Positions 1 through 5,587 of a DNA stretch of 7,311 bases are shown piece by piece. This stretch comes from Lentzea aerocolonigenes (GTDB lineage Bacteria > Actinomycetota > Actinomycetes > Mycobacteriales > Pseudonocardiaceae): NCBI RefSeq assembly GCF_000955955.1, contig NZ_JYJG01000082.1, positions 1 through 7,311 of the forward strand. The letters are read 5' to 3'. Below the pieces are notes generated by a model that was not told the origin of the DNA, searched no databases, and saw nothing but the letters and a program-made list of their open reading frames with translations. Numbering within the stretch: the stretch's first letter is position 1; every line of letters starts with the position of its first letter. A program made the position numbers and the translations under genes.

Positions 1-813
1 GTTGAGGTGCAAGGGAAGAAGCTCACGGCAGGGGAGTACATCGGCGAGTTGCTGACATGGCTCGCGAAGAAGGCTCCGGCAGCCGGGCTGGTCCTAGTGC
101 TCGCTACGCAGAGGCCGGACAGCAAGACCATCCCGTCCAAGCTGCGGGCGGTGCTCGGCTCACGGTTCGCGTTGCGGGTCATCGACTGGCGTGACAGCAA
201 CATCGTCCTGGGCGAGCAGATGAACACGCGTGGCTACGACAGCAGCCGTCTGCTGCCATCGCACAAGGGCGTGGGCATCCTGCGGCCGGACGGCGAGACG
301 GAGGCAGGCGCCGATGTACTCGCGCTGACCGTGCGCACGTTCTATATGCCGAACGAGGACTGGAGGGAGTTGTGCGAGCGCGGTCGTGGGCTGCGTGAGG
401 CGGAGGGGACGTTGAGCGGACACGCGGCCGGACAGGAAGCACAGCCGATGCTCGATCACGCGGCCGTCGCGAAGGCGATCGGGAGTGGCGCACCGATGGC
501 AGCGGAGGCTGTTCGCGCCGCGGAGGTTGAACTGCCTAAGCCGTTGGCGTCCGTTGTGGACTACCTCGAGGAATGTGATGACGGTCGTGACTTCGTTCCC
601 ACGTCTGAGCTTGTGGAGGCGTTGGGACTGGAGATGACGACGTTCGGCCGCGACATGGTGGAGTTGGGTTGCCGGTCGACGCGGGACCGCGTGCCGACGG
701 CTGACGGTGTGAAGCAGGTACGCGGCTACGCCGTCGCGGATCTGCTTGCCGCCGCCGAGCGTCTGCGGGACGCGGCAGTGCTTGAAGGCGAGGTGATCGA
801 CGGTGAGCGCTGA
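1..813 (+). CDS. FtsK/SpoIIIE-type DNA translocase, TraB/TraSA-like (3' part only)
   Basis: This is the C-terminal 270 codons of a hexameric ATP-driven translocase. In AICEs and Streptomyces plasmids such a protein moves double-stranded DNA between hyphae. The frame is open from base 1, so the amino terminus, membrane segments and Walker A/B motifs lie outside the window. Visible are the late motor-core signature ATQRPDS (codons about 35-41) and the segments LGSRFALRV and NIVLGEQM, with GYDSSRLLPSHKGVGIL, all typical of FtsK-family motors. From about codon 178 (base 532) a winged-helix-like region follows (SELVEALGLEMTTFGRDMVELG). In TraB the equivalent domain reads 8-bp recognition repeats, like the gamma domain of FtsK. 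The gene ends in TGA at 811-813, and a dense repeat cluster starts immediately behind it. Family assignment is secure; assignment to conjugation rather than cell division rests on the neighbouring integrase and the divergent sequence. Confidence 0.88.
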   Translation, partial: VEVQGKKLTAGEYIGELLTWLAKKAPAAGLVLVLATQRPDSKTIPSKLRAVLGSRFALRVIDWRDSNIVLGEQMNTRGYDSSRLLPSHKGVGILRPDGETEAGADVLALTVRTFYMPNEDWRELCERGRGLREAEGTLSGHAAGQEAQPMLDHAAVAKAIGSGAPMAAEAVRAAEVELPKPLASVVDYLEECDDGRDFVPTSELVEALGLEMTTFGRDMVELGCRSTRDRVPTADGVKQVRGYAVADLLAAAERLRDAAVLEGEVIDGER

Positions 814-916
814 CCCGTCACAGCCCGTCCAGCAGACCCGTCACGCCGTCACAAGCGCTGTGACGGGCTCGAAACGGTGCTCTACCTGCGCGAACGATCC
901 ACCGTGACGGGTGTGA

Positions 917-942
917 CGTGTGACGGGTCGTCCCGTCACACG
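917..942. other. Perfect 11-bp inverted repeat with 4-base loop
   Basis: Bases 917-927 (CGTGTGACGGG) pair perfectly with 932-942 (CCCGTCACACG) around a TCGT loop. The arms are two GTGACGGG repeat units in opposite orientation. As RNA this would be a very stable hairpin between two convergent genes, so it may act as a bidirectional terminator without a U-tract. As DNA it is a dyad protein-binding site or an extrudable cruciform. Confidence 0.75.
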
Positions 943-943
943 C

Positions 944-989
944 GGCCGTCGCGGCACCCGACGACGTGAAATCGAGTGTCGCGACGGCC
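944..989. other. Long imperfect inverted repeat (18-bp arms, 10-base loop)
   Basis: The arms 944-961 and 972-989 match at 16 of 18 positions. The outer ten bases (GGCCGTCGCG and CGCGACGGCC) pair perfectly. Further in there is one G-T pair (954/979) and one C-A mismatch (958/975). It begins one base after the preceding 11-bp hairpin, so the two structures stack in tandem. It may be a terminator between the convergent genes or part of a transfer or replication locus. Confidence 0.65.
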
Positions 990-995
990 TTGGGT

Positions 996-1037
996 GCCAG
1001 TCCTGGCGGATCGTGTGACGGAGTTGCCAGGGCTGGC
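996..1037. promoter_or_regulatory. Two GCCAG-NN-CTGGC dyads 30 bp apart
   Basis: Bases 996-1007 read GCCAGTCCTGGC and 1026-1037 read GCCAGGGCTGGC. Both are perfect 5-bp inverted repeats with a 2-base centre, and their centres are exactly 30 bp apart, about three helical turns. One GTGTGACGG copy (1013-1021) lies between them. The arrangement looks like paired sites for a dimeric DNA-binding protein on one helix face. No promoter is evident between these convergent genes, so a structural or transfer role is as likely as transcription control. Confidence 0.35.
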
Positions 1038-1045
1038 TGCTTAGG

Positions 1046-1063
1046 CGTGCCGTCTACGGCACG
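1046..1063 (-). terminator. Hairpin overlapping the stop codon of the downstream XRE gene
   Basis: CGTGCCG (1046-1052) and CGGCACG (1057-1063) form a perfect 7-bp GC-rich stem with loop TCTA. The minus-strand stop codon TAG (1054-1056) lies in the loop. No U-tract follows, but actinomycete terminators often lack one. It probably helps end transcription of the three-gene regulator unit. Confidence 0.4.
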
Positions 1064-1950
1064 GGTCCTGCCGAAGGTGCCCGCAGCCCCGCGTACTCGT
1101 CAGCAGCGGTCCATGCGGTCTCGGACAACTTGGCGATCAACTCCCTGGACTCGTCTCCGCTCAAGCTCGTGTCCTTGAGCGTCTTCACGACCATGTCGTA
1201 GCCCTTGACCGCATCGTCGCTCTCGACGAACAGGCTGGAGTTCTCCGTGTCCACCCACACCAGCGGTTCGTACTTCTCGAAGGTCAACAGAGTGAATGGT
1301 CCTGCCATGCCAGCGTGTGCGCCTCGTGCTGAGGGGACGATCCTGATCGCGGTGTTCGGCTGGTTCGCCGTGACGGCGAGATGCTGCATCTGCCACGCGT
1401 GTACCTGGGGTCCACCGACTTGCAGGCACAACGCTGACTCGTGGACGAAGAACACCCGCTCCGCCTTGCGCGGGAGGGCCTTTTGCATCGCAAGGTGTGC
1501 CTTCGTGCGTTCTTCGAGTTCTTCGGCGGGAATCGTGGCGGACGCTTGGAGCACCTCACGGACGTAGTCGGCCGTCTGAAGGAAGAACGGCACCATGCTC
1601 GCGTGCCAGCTGACGATCTTCTTGGACGCACTCACGTTCTCGAAGGCCGTGCGCAGTTCGATGGGCTGGCGCGCGCCGTGCTCCTGCCACCAACCACCGC
1701 CGTGGTGTCGCGTGGGGAAGAGGCCCATCAGGTGAGCCACTTCTGGAGCCTTGGTGCGACAGACTCCCAGCAGCACGGCGACCTCGATCTGAGTAACGGT
1801 CCCCTTGCCGTTCGCGACATCGGAGACCTTGGTCTCGTGACAGCCCACGAGTCCAGCGATCTCACGTGAGGTGAGTCCGGTGCGTTCGATCGCCGCTCGA
1901 ACTCCTGCTCCGAACTCACGGCTGCGTGCAGAAGAAGCTCTCTTTGCCAT
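1054..1950 (-). CDS. XRE-family regulator with DUF5753 (Scr1-like) C-terminal domain
   Basis: A 298-residue cytoplasmic DNA-binding regulator. Residues about 12-60 form an XRE helix-turn-helix (recognition part LTSREIAGLVGCHETKVSDV, 26-45). The rest has the build of the DUF5753 ligand or partner domain found behind HTHs in many actinomycete regulators, with its hallmark PFFLQTADYVREV at 121-133 and VHESAL at 169-174. About 280-300 residues is usual for the family. I chose ATG at 1948-1950 because the HTH begins just after it and a GGCGGGAA stretch lies about 9-15 bases upstream. An in-frame TTG at 2020-2022 would add 24 unlike residues. It is the last gene of the minus-strand unit, 75 bases behind the previous stop. 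It probably works with or against the neighbouring XRE proteins; its ligand and operator are unknown. Confidence 0.88.
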   Translation of the reverse strand: MAKRASSARSREFGAGVRAAIERTGLTSREIAGLVGCHETKVSDVANGKGTVTQIEVAVLLGVCRTKAPEVAHLMGLFPTRHHGGGWWQEHGARQPIELRTAFENVSASKKIVSWHASMVPFFLQTADYVREVLQASATIPAEELEERTKAHLAMQKALPRKAERVFFVHESALCLQVGGPQVHAWQMQHLAVTANQPNTAIRIVPSARGAHAGMAGPFTLLTFEKYEPLVWVDTENSSLFVESDDAVKGYDMVVKTLKDTSLSGDESRELIAKLSETAWTAADEYAGLRAPSAGPVP

Positions 1951-2025
1951 GTCTAGGTTTCCCGCCTGGGCAGTGTCCGTGCGCAGCCGATGCTGACGCC
2001 GTTCAGAGTTGTTGTCAGGCAACGG

Positions 2026-2913
2026 CTATTGCAGAGCTAGCGATGCTCGGCTGAGCCAGTGCAAAGAGTCTTCTCGTGGCCTGATGACGTCGTTGAGTAC
2101 GAGGAGAGCGCGTTCGTAGGGTGCGCATTCAGCAGCAGACTCAAGCCAGACGTCACCGCCGTGCAGAGTGCGAGTGAGGACGACGTCCTCAAATCGTGGT
2201 GCCCGGAACCGCATCACGGTGAACGACTGGTGCATGCCGAAGTAGGGCCCTGCCTCGTTGTCCACAACGCGAAGGTCGAACCCTGTTCGCCCTGCGAGGT
2301 CTTCCAGGTGTCCAAGCTGCTCGATCATGGTCCGAGCCCCGCCGACGCTGCCCGTGAGAACAGCCTCTGTGACAAGAAGCCGTATGTGCAGTGGCCCGTG
2401 GCTACCTGGTCTTGCTGCTTCCTTCTCATCCATGTCCAATCGAGCCAGAACGCCCTGCTGGAGATCGACGTCCAGACCGCTGGTTGCCGCGCCTGACTCG
2501 CATAGCGCATCGTGATAAGCGCCGATTCGGAACGGCTCAGGCAGGACGTCGGATGCCACGATGAGGAGTTCGTTGGCTTCTGCCATGACGTCCCAAGGGG
2601 TCCACACCAGACGAGCCCACGCGTCACCGTTGATCCGGTCCCACATCTGAGGATCGTTCGCTCGCTGTGCCACCCGAGCGCAAAGTTCGATCTCGTCGTC
2701 AGGTGCGCGACACGCAGCGCCGATCTTCAGGACATCGCTCGGAGATGGACGCGTCACGGCTCGGCTGATCTGAGAGAGCGTCGCCACTGAAAAGCCGACC
2801 AGTTCACCCAACTCTGGGAGAGACCAGCCTCTGATGTTGCGCCACCCCAGCACGGTCCTGCTCAGCGCGCGCACCTCTAGGCTTGCTTTGCCCCCCGTGA
2901 GTTTCTGCGCCAT
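2026..2913 (-). CDS. XRE-family regulator, divergent DUF5753-like C-terminal domain
   Basis: A 295-residue protein with an XRE-type HTH at about residues 14-65 (SLPELGELVGFSVATLSQIS, 31-50). A longer C-terminal half follows the DUF5753 pattern: EPFRIGAYHDALCE (126-139), TEAVL (182-186), the MIEQLGHLEDLAGR helix (196-209), and a late segment ending EDSLHWLSRASLALQ. The match is weaker than in the neighbour. The two are paralogous in layout but quite different in sequence, so this is not a recent duplication. The start is ATG at 2911-2913, four bases after the stop of the preceding gene, which suggests translational coupling. The frame stays open upstream to 3144, but those residues are arginine/threonine-rich and lie over another gene, so they are probably not translated. 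Likely a regulator of the element; target unknown. Confidence 0.82.
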   Translation of the reverse strand: MAQKLTGGKASLEVRALSRTVLGWRNIRGWSLPELGELVGFSVATLSQISRAVTRPSPSDVLKIGAACRAPDDEIELCARVAQRANDPQMWDRINGDAWARLVWTPWDVMAEANELLIVASDVLPEPFRIGAYHDALCESGAATSGLDVDLQQGVLARLDMDEKEAARPGSHGPLHIRLLVTEAVLTGSVGGARTMIEQLGHLEDLAGRTGFDLRVVDNEAGPYFGMHQSFTVMRFRAPRFEDVVLTRTLHGGDVWLESAAECAPYERALLVLNDVIRPREDSLHWLSRASLALQ

Positions 2914-2917
2914 GTCG

Positions 2918-3220
2918 TCAGCTCGCCTTGTCCACTGAGGACGAAGCGGACGCGTTGCCCGCGTTCTTGGACTTGATCTGCCGGTCGAACTCTTCGCCGC
3001 GTTGGCGCTCGCACGTGGCCCACGCCGTCGCTTCGTGGAAGTGACCCCGGTCGATCTGAGCGACTTCGGTGTAGATGGCTGCACTGCGCAGGTGGTAGTC
3101 ACGCCACACGCGAGGGTCACGCGTTCCTGGCTTTGGACGTGCACGGCTCAGTGCCTCGTGAGCCTGCATCAACGTCTCTGCCAGGGCGGCTGTGGCCCAC
3201 CAGTCTTCGGTCACCTTCAC
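2918..3220 (-). CDS. Small protein of unknown function, first gene of the regulator unit
   Basis: A 100-residue soluble protein with no signal peptide or membrane segment. The middle is helical and conserved-looking (VWRDYHLRSAAIYTEVAQID, 38-57, then RGHFHEATAWATCERQRGEEFDRQI, 58-82). The tail (84-100) is low-complexity, rich in Ser, Ala and Asn. From memory it recalls small pseudonocardial proteins annotated as the AMED_5909 family, whose function is unknown; I cannot verify this. It is not a DUF397 protein, the usual small partner of DUF5753 regulators. The start is GTG at 3218-3220: the frame is closed immediately upstream by TGA codons, and GAGGTGAT lies at a good distance. Its stop is four bases before the next gene, so it probably forms a co-translated regulator pair or triple. 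Confidence 0.72.
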   Translation of the reverse strand: MKVTEDWWATAALAETLMQAHEALSRARPKPGTRDPRVWRDYHLRSAAIYTEVAQIDRGHFHEATAWATCERQRGEEFDRQIKSKNAGNASASSSVDKAS

Positions 3221-3223
3221 TGC

Positions 3224-3249
3224 TCATCACCTCAGATCATCACCTCAGA
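3224..3249 (-). repeat. Perfect 13-bp tandem duplication carrying the ribosome binding site
   Basis: TCATCACCTCAGA occurs at 3224-3236 and again at 3237-3249 with no spacer. On the minus strand each copy reads TCTGAGGTGATGA and contains the Shine-Dalgarno-like GAGGTGAT. The copy nearest the GTG start at 3220 is correctly spaced and the other lies 13 bases further upstream. Slippage could change the copy number, or the repeats could be a regulator binding site. Confidence 0.6.
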
Positions 3250-3368
3250 ACCGCAGACATCAGCGTTCACTCGGCCATGCGAGGTGTAAATGACCTGGTA
3301 TTGACCCGAGATGCCATGATTGGACCTGGACTAAGCAACGCTGACATTGGCGCATGAGAGGTCGACCG
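3250..3368. promoter_or_regulatory. Divergent control region between the two regulator units
   Basis: This gap separates the minus-strand three-gene unit from the plus-strand XRE-TPR gene and should hold both promoters. A plus-strand candidate is TTGGAC (3320-3325), a 17-base spacer, then GACATT (3343-3348). Initiation from it would fall near the ATG at 3354. TTGACC at 3301-3306 has no good -10 partner. GACCTGG occurs at 3292-3298 and 3323-3329, 31 bases apart, as possible operators. No convincing minus-strand promoter is seen. GGTCGACC (3360-3367) is a perfect 8-bp palindrome just before the preferred start. Confidence 0.35.
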
Positions 3369-4523
3369 ATGGGCTCGGCACGCGGGCAGGAACGGGCGCT
3401 GACGCTGTTCGGCGAGCTGGTGCGGCAGCGTCGTCAGACCGCCGAAGAGTTCAGCGAGGCTGCCGAGGTGTTCGCGCGTGAGCACGGCCTGAAAGGCACG
3501 ATCAGCCCTCGACACGTGCGCCGCCTGGCATCTGGCAAACGGGACGACGGCCGCGACCTGGGACCCGTCACAGCCGCAACTGGCCGCCTTCTCGAAGAGA
3601 TGTTGGGCGTGCCGATCGAACGTCTGCTGGAGTCGGTCGAACAGGTCGCTCCCACTGCCACAGAGGATGAACTCGCCCTGCGCGCGAGGTTTGCGGCTGG
3701 TCGTGCCCTCGACCTGGACACCGTCGGGTTGATGCGGCACAAGCTCGACATCACGCGAGTCATAGACCGGAAGCTGGGTGCGTCCGCGCTTCGCAGCGAG
3801 TTGTGCGCGCAGATCGATCACATGGAGCGTGTACTTCGAGACGTGCTCGATCAACCGGTTCGCGCGGCGTTGGCAGAACTCTTGGTAGATGCGGCCGCGC
3901 TTGCTGGGTGGCAGTCGCTAGATCAGGGACAGGTCAACGATTCATGGAACCACTACGACACCGCGAAGGCTGCGGCGCGAGAGGCTAGGTCAGTCGAGCT
4001 TGAGGCGTACGCGTGCGCCGGGCAGGCCGTGGTTCTGCTCGACATCGGGGAAGCGGATGCCGCTGTGGACCTGACGCGGCACGCGCTCGAACTTGCGCGT
4101 GGTCGTGTGCCACGCCTGCTCTATTCCTGGTTGTCCGCGGGTTACGGCGAAGCGTGTGCGGCGAGCGGCAGTCGTGCGCAATGCCTGATCGCCTTCGATG
4201 ACGCCTTGCGATCGATGCCGGCATGTGTCGACGCGTCGGAGACGCCCTACCTGGTGTTCGATTCGACGCACCTTGCCCGGTGGCGCGGCAACGCGCTAGC
4301 TCGGCTCGGTGACCAAGAGGCCATCGAGGTGCTCTCAGATGTCCTGCGGCGCCTTGATCCGACTTTCGCACGCGCGGAGACGACGCTTCGAGTGGATCTC
4401 GCGCAGGTGCTCATGGCGAACGGCGCCAAAGATGAGGCAGCCACACACGTTGAGCGTGCGCGACTGCTCGCGGCCCAGGTCGGCTCACAGCGGCAGCAGA
4501 AACGGCTTACAGCGCTCGCCTAG
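3369..4523 (+). CDS. XRE-type regulator with C-terminal tetratricopeptide repeats
   Basis: A 384-residue actinomycete regulator. The N-terminal 85 residues form a helix-turn-helix-like DNA-binding region (LFGELVRQRRQTAEEFSEAA, 13-32; ISPRHVRRLASGKRDD, 45-60; the LLEEMLGVPIERLL helix, 74-87). From about residue 165 to the end the sequence consists of paired helices with TPR character (A-W-N-Y and A-G-A-L positions at about 178-212, 213-246, 257-290, 304-330 and 338-371). TPR arrays usually bind partner proteins or peptides. I prefer ATG at 3369, preceded by AGAGGT seven bases upstream, over the in-frame ATG at 3354, which lacks a ribosome site unless the mRNA is leaderless. It is divergent from the three-gene regulator unit and upstream of the small membrane gene. 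It probably controls one or both; a signalling peptide partner is possible but unproven. Confidence 0.8.
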   Translation: MGSARGQERALTLFGELVRQRRQTAEEFSEAAEVFAREHGLKGTISPRHVRRLASGKRDDGRDLGPVTAATGRLLEEMLGVPIERLLESVEQVAPTATEDELALRARFAAGRALDLDTVGLMRHKLDITRVIDRKLGASALRSELCAQIDHMERVLRDVLDQPVRAALAELLVDAAALAGWQSLDQGQVNDSWNHYDTAKAAAREARSVELEAYACAGQAVVLLDIGEADAAVDLTRHALELARGRVPRLLYSWLSAGYGEACAASGSRAQCLIAFDDALRSMPACVDASETPYLVFDSTHLARWRGNALARLGDQEAIEVLSDVLRRLDPTFARAETTLRVDLAQVLMANGAKDEAATHVERARLLAAQVGSQRQQKRLTALA

Positions 4524-4535
4524 CCGGCCAGCAGC

Positions 4536-4549
4536 GGGTTCGCGAACCC
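4536..4549. terminator. 14-bp perfect palindrome after the TPR regulator gene
   Basis: GGGTTCGCGAACCC is fully self-complementary and lies 12 bases after the stop codon at 4521-4523. As RNA it could form a short GC-rich stem, and there is no U-tract. It could be a weak terminator or an operator for a symmetric dimer. The choice is open. Confidence 0.35.
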
Positions 4550-4562
4550 TGGGCAAATCCAG

Positions 4563-4584
4563 CCGGGAAGATCGATTATCCCGG
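4563..4584. other. Inverted repeat CCGGGA/TCCCGG in the 190-base gap
   Basis: CCGGGA (4563-4568) and TCCCGG (4579-4584) pair perfectly around a 10-base loop that itself contains the palindrome ATCGAT (4571-4576). It follows the 14-bp palindrome by 13 bases, so the two may act together as a terminator. The rest of the gap up to 4714 holds no coding sequence. It has only a weak promoter candidate, TTGATC (4667-4672), which lacks a good -10. Confidence 0.35.
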
Positions 4585-4714
4585 TGCGTGACGAGCCATC
4601 AGTAACAACCAGGCGTGAATCGACGACTGACGTGCTGATCGGACAGCCTGCCCGACCGTCAGAGGCTTGATCGACGTCAAGTGTCGACGCAATGGTGCGA
4701 CAGGAAGCGAAGCC

Positions 4715-5017
4715 ATGTTCCCGCGGCCGACGGAGTTGATGATCGCCGAGGACGCCGGTGACCGTGCTGGAAATGTCATCCAGGTGGTACTCCTGCTGGG
4801 AGCCATCGTGGTGTTTATTGTCGCCGCAGTCTTCCTTGCAAAGGTTGCTCATTTTCTTGCTGAACTGGTCTGGCCGTTGTGGCTGACCGGTGGAATTGGC
4901 TTCCTAATTCTCGTCGGTGGCTACATTGCGGGCAGCTCCAGTGCGATGACAACGGGAGGCATCGTCATGGCGACATCGGTCGGCATTGCTATTTTCGGTT
5001 ACATGATTCACGGCTGA
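4715..5017 (+). CDS. Small integral membrane protein of unknown function
   Basis: A 100-residue protein with three likely membrane helices: residues 21-45 (VIQVVLLLGAIVVFIVAAVF and on), 52-73, and 80-98, the last glycine-rich. A short acidic N-terminal segment (PTELMIAEDAGD) precedes them and there is almost no charged tail. The start is ATG at 4715, preceded by AGGAAG with 7-base spacing. The frame is open further upstream to a TTG at 4667, but that has no ribosome site. Size and hydrophobicity resemble Spd-type spread proteins of Streptomyces conjugative plasmids, but such proteins are poorly conserved and I see no diagnostic motif. It lies 34 bases before the next gene, so the two are probably co-transcribed. 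Its DNA is visibly richer in A/T than the flanking genes, suggesting a different origin. Confidence 0.72.
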   Translation: MFPRPTELMIAEDAGDRAGNVIQVVLLLGAIVVFIVAAVFLAKVAHFLAELVWPLWLTGGIGFLILVGGYIAGSSSAMTTGGIVMATSVGIAIFGYMIHG

Positions 5018-5051
5018 GGTGAGTATTCGCTCGATTTGAGAGGGTAATCCG

Positions 5052-5582
5052 ATGGATGGTGAGTTACCTTGGAAGCCGCCGGTTGGTCGCGGACAACCAC
5101 TGCCTCCACGTGATGATTCGCACGAGGTGGTCAGCGAAATTTTCCGCGAAATACAATACAACTATGACCGGAATCCACATCCGGGCGACTTTGAAGATGT
5201 TGTTGCTCGGCCTCATGGAGTTGCTGTAGGCCTGCATCTACCTCGTCGTGCTCGAGAGGAAGTCCACCGAAAGCTGTGTAGCGCGCTAGGTGTTCAATCC
5301 ACGCCTGTCCAATTGGGCATATTCCTGGGATGGGGGATATCTGCGCGAGGAAAATTCCTGGACATGACGCGTTATTGTGAGACTATCCATAGGTGTAGCG
5401 CGGATTCCCGCCTTGCGCTCGTGGAGCGTCGGGAGCCGACGCATGGCAGGCAACCTGGAAAATTGTACACTGCCTTTGTTGTTATCGTTGTCGAGTCGTC
5501 TGCATTTCCCAACGGGCGTCCATCTCAGTCGCTGCGCGATTGGCTGAAAGGGCAGGGGCCCATGGACAGGCCCCGCGACTAG
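5052..5582 (+). CDS. Protein of unknown function, partner of the small membrane protein
   Basis: A 176-residue protein I do not recognise. It starts with a proline-rich stretch (residues 5-19), then a helical acidic part (SHEVVSEIFREIQYNYDR, 23-40), a mixed central region, and a hydrophobic strand-like segment KLYTAFVVIVVESSAF (137-152) too polar at its ends to be a clear membrane helix. It has three cysteines (76, 109, 115) and no signal peptide. ATG at 5052 is preceded by GAGAGGG with good spacing. Codon 5 is TTA (5064-5066), the rare leucine codon read by the bldA tRNA in Streptomyces and relatives. Codons such as AAT, TAT and GAA are more frequent than in the neighbouring genes, consistent with recent acquisition. 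It is probably in one operon with the membrane gene. It could be cargo, for example an effector, or a transfer accessory; there is no evidence to choose. Confidence 0.68.
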   Translation: MDGELPWKPPVGRGQPLPPRDDSHEVVSEIFREIQYNYDRNPHPGDFEDVVARPHGVAVGLHLPRRAREEVHRKLCSALGVQSTPVQLGIFLGWGISARGKFLDMTRYCETIHRCSADSRLALVERREPTHGRQPGKLYTAFVVIVVESSAFPNGRPSQSLRDWLKGQGPMDRPRD

Positions 5583-5587
5583 GGGAG

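Larger units (their letters stand above)
814..1021. repeat. Cluster of nine GTGACG-core repeats, candidate clt (transfer origin-like) locus
   Basis: Nine copies of a motif with core GTGACG, mostly TGTGACGG or GTGACGGG, lie in the gap behind the translocase gene. Copies reading CGTCAC on the plus strand are at 814-822, 837-844, 846-853 and 932-941. Copies reading GTGACG are at 859-866, 904-911, 912-919, 919-926 and 1014-1021. The pair 846-853/859-866 forms a perfect 8-bp inverted repeat with a 5-base spacer. Copies one and two begin GACCCGTCAC. In Streptomyces plasmids TraB binds short repeats in clt, adjacent to traB; position and repeat size fit that role. Alternatives are replication iterons or a repressor operator array. 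Confidence 0.6.

Noticed and set aside
814..1021. The repeat cluster as a CRISPR array.
   Set aside because: Units are only 6-10 bases, in both orientations, with irregular spacing and no uniform spacers or cas genes.
966..1178. A 70-codon plus-strand open frame across the repeat region and the end of the XRE gene.
   Set aside because: Its composition follows the opposite-strand gene, it runs through hairpins, and it has no ribosome site or recognisable product.
1951..2022. A TTG start at 2022 for the first XRE/DUF5753 regulator, nearly abutting the upstream stop.
   Set aside because: The added 24 residues do not look like the family. ATG 1950 has a GGCGGGAA stretch upstream and gives the usual length. 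It remains possible.
2914..3144. An N-terminal extension of 77 residues on the second XRE regulator.
   Set aside because: The frame is open, but the residues are Arg/Thr/Ser-rich, overlap the better-supported 100-residue gene in another frame, and the HTH begins only after ATG 2913.
2918..3220. The 100-residue protein as an excisionase or a DUF397 protein.
   Set aside because: It lacks a helix-turn-helix of the Xis/MerR type and lacks the DUF397 tryptophan/serine and CVEVA-like motifs.
3267..3854. A 195-codon minus-strand frame opposite the start of the XRE-TPR gene.
   Set aside because: It crosses the divergent control region and opposes a well-supported gene; no ribosome site or family features were seen.
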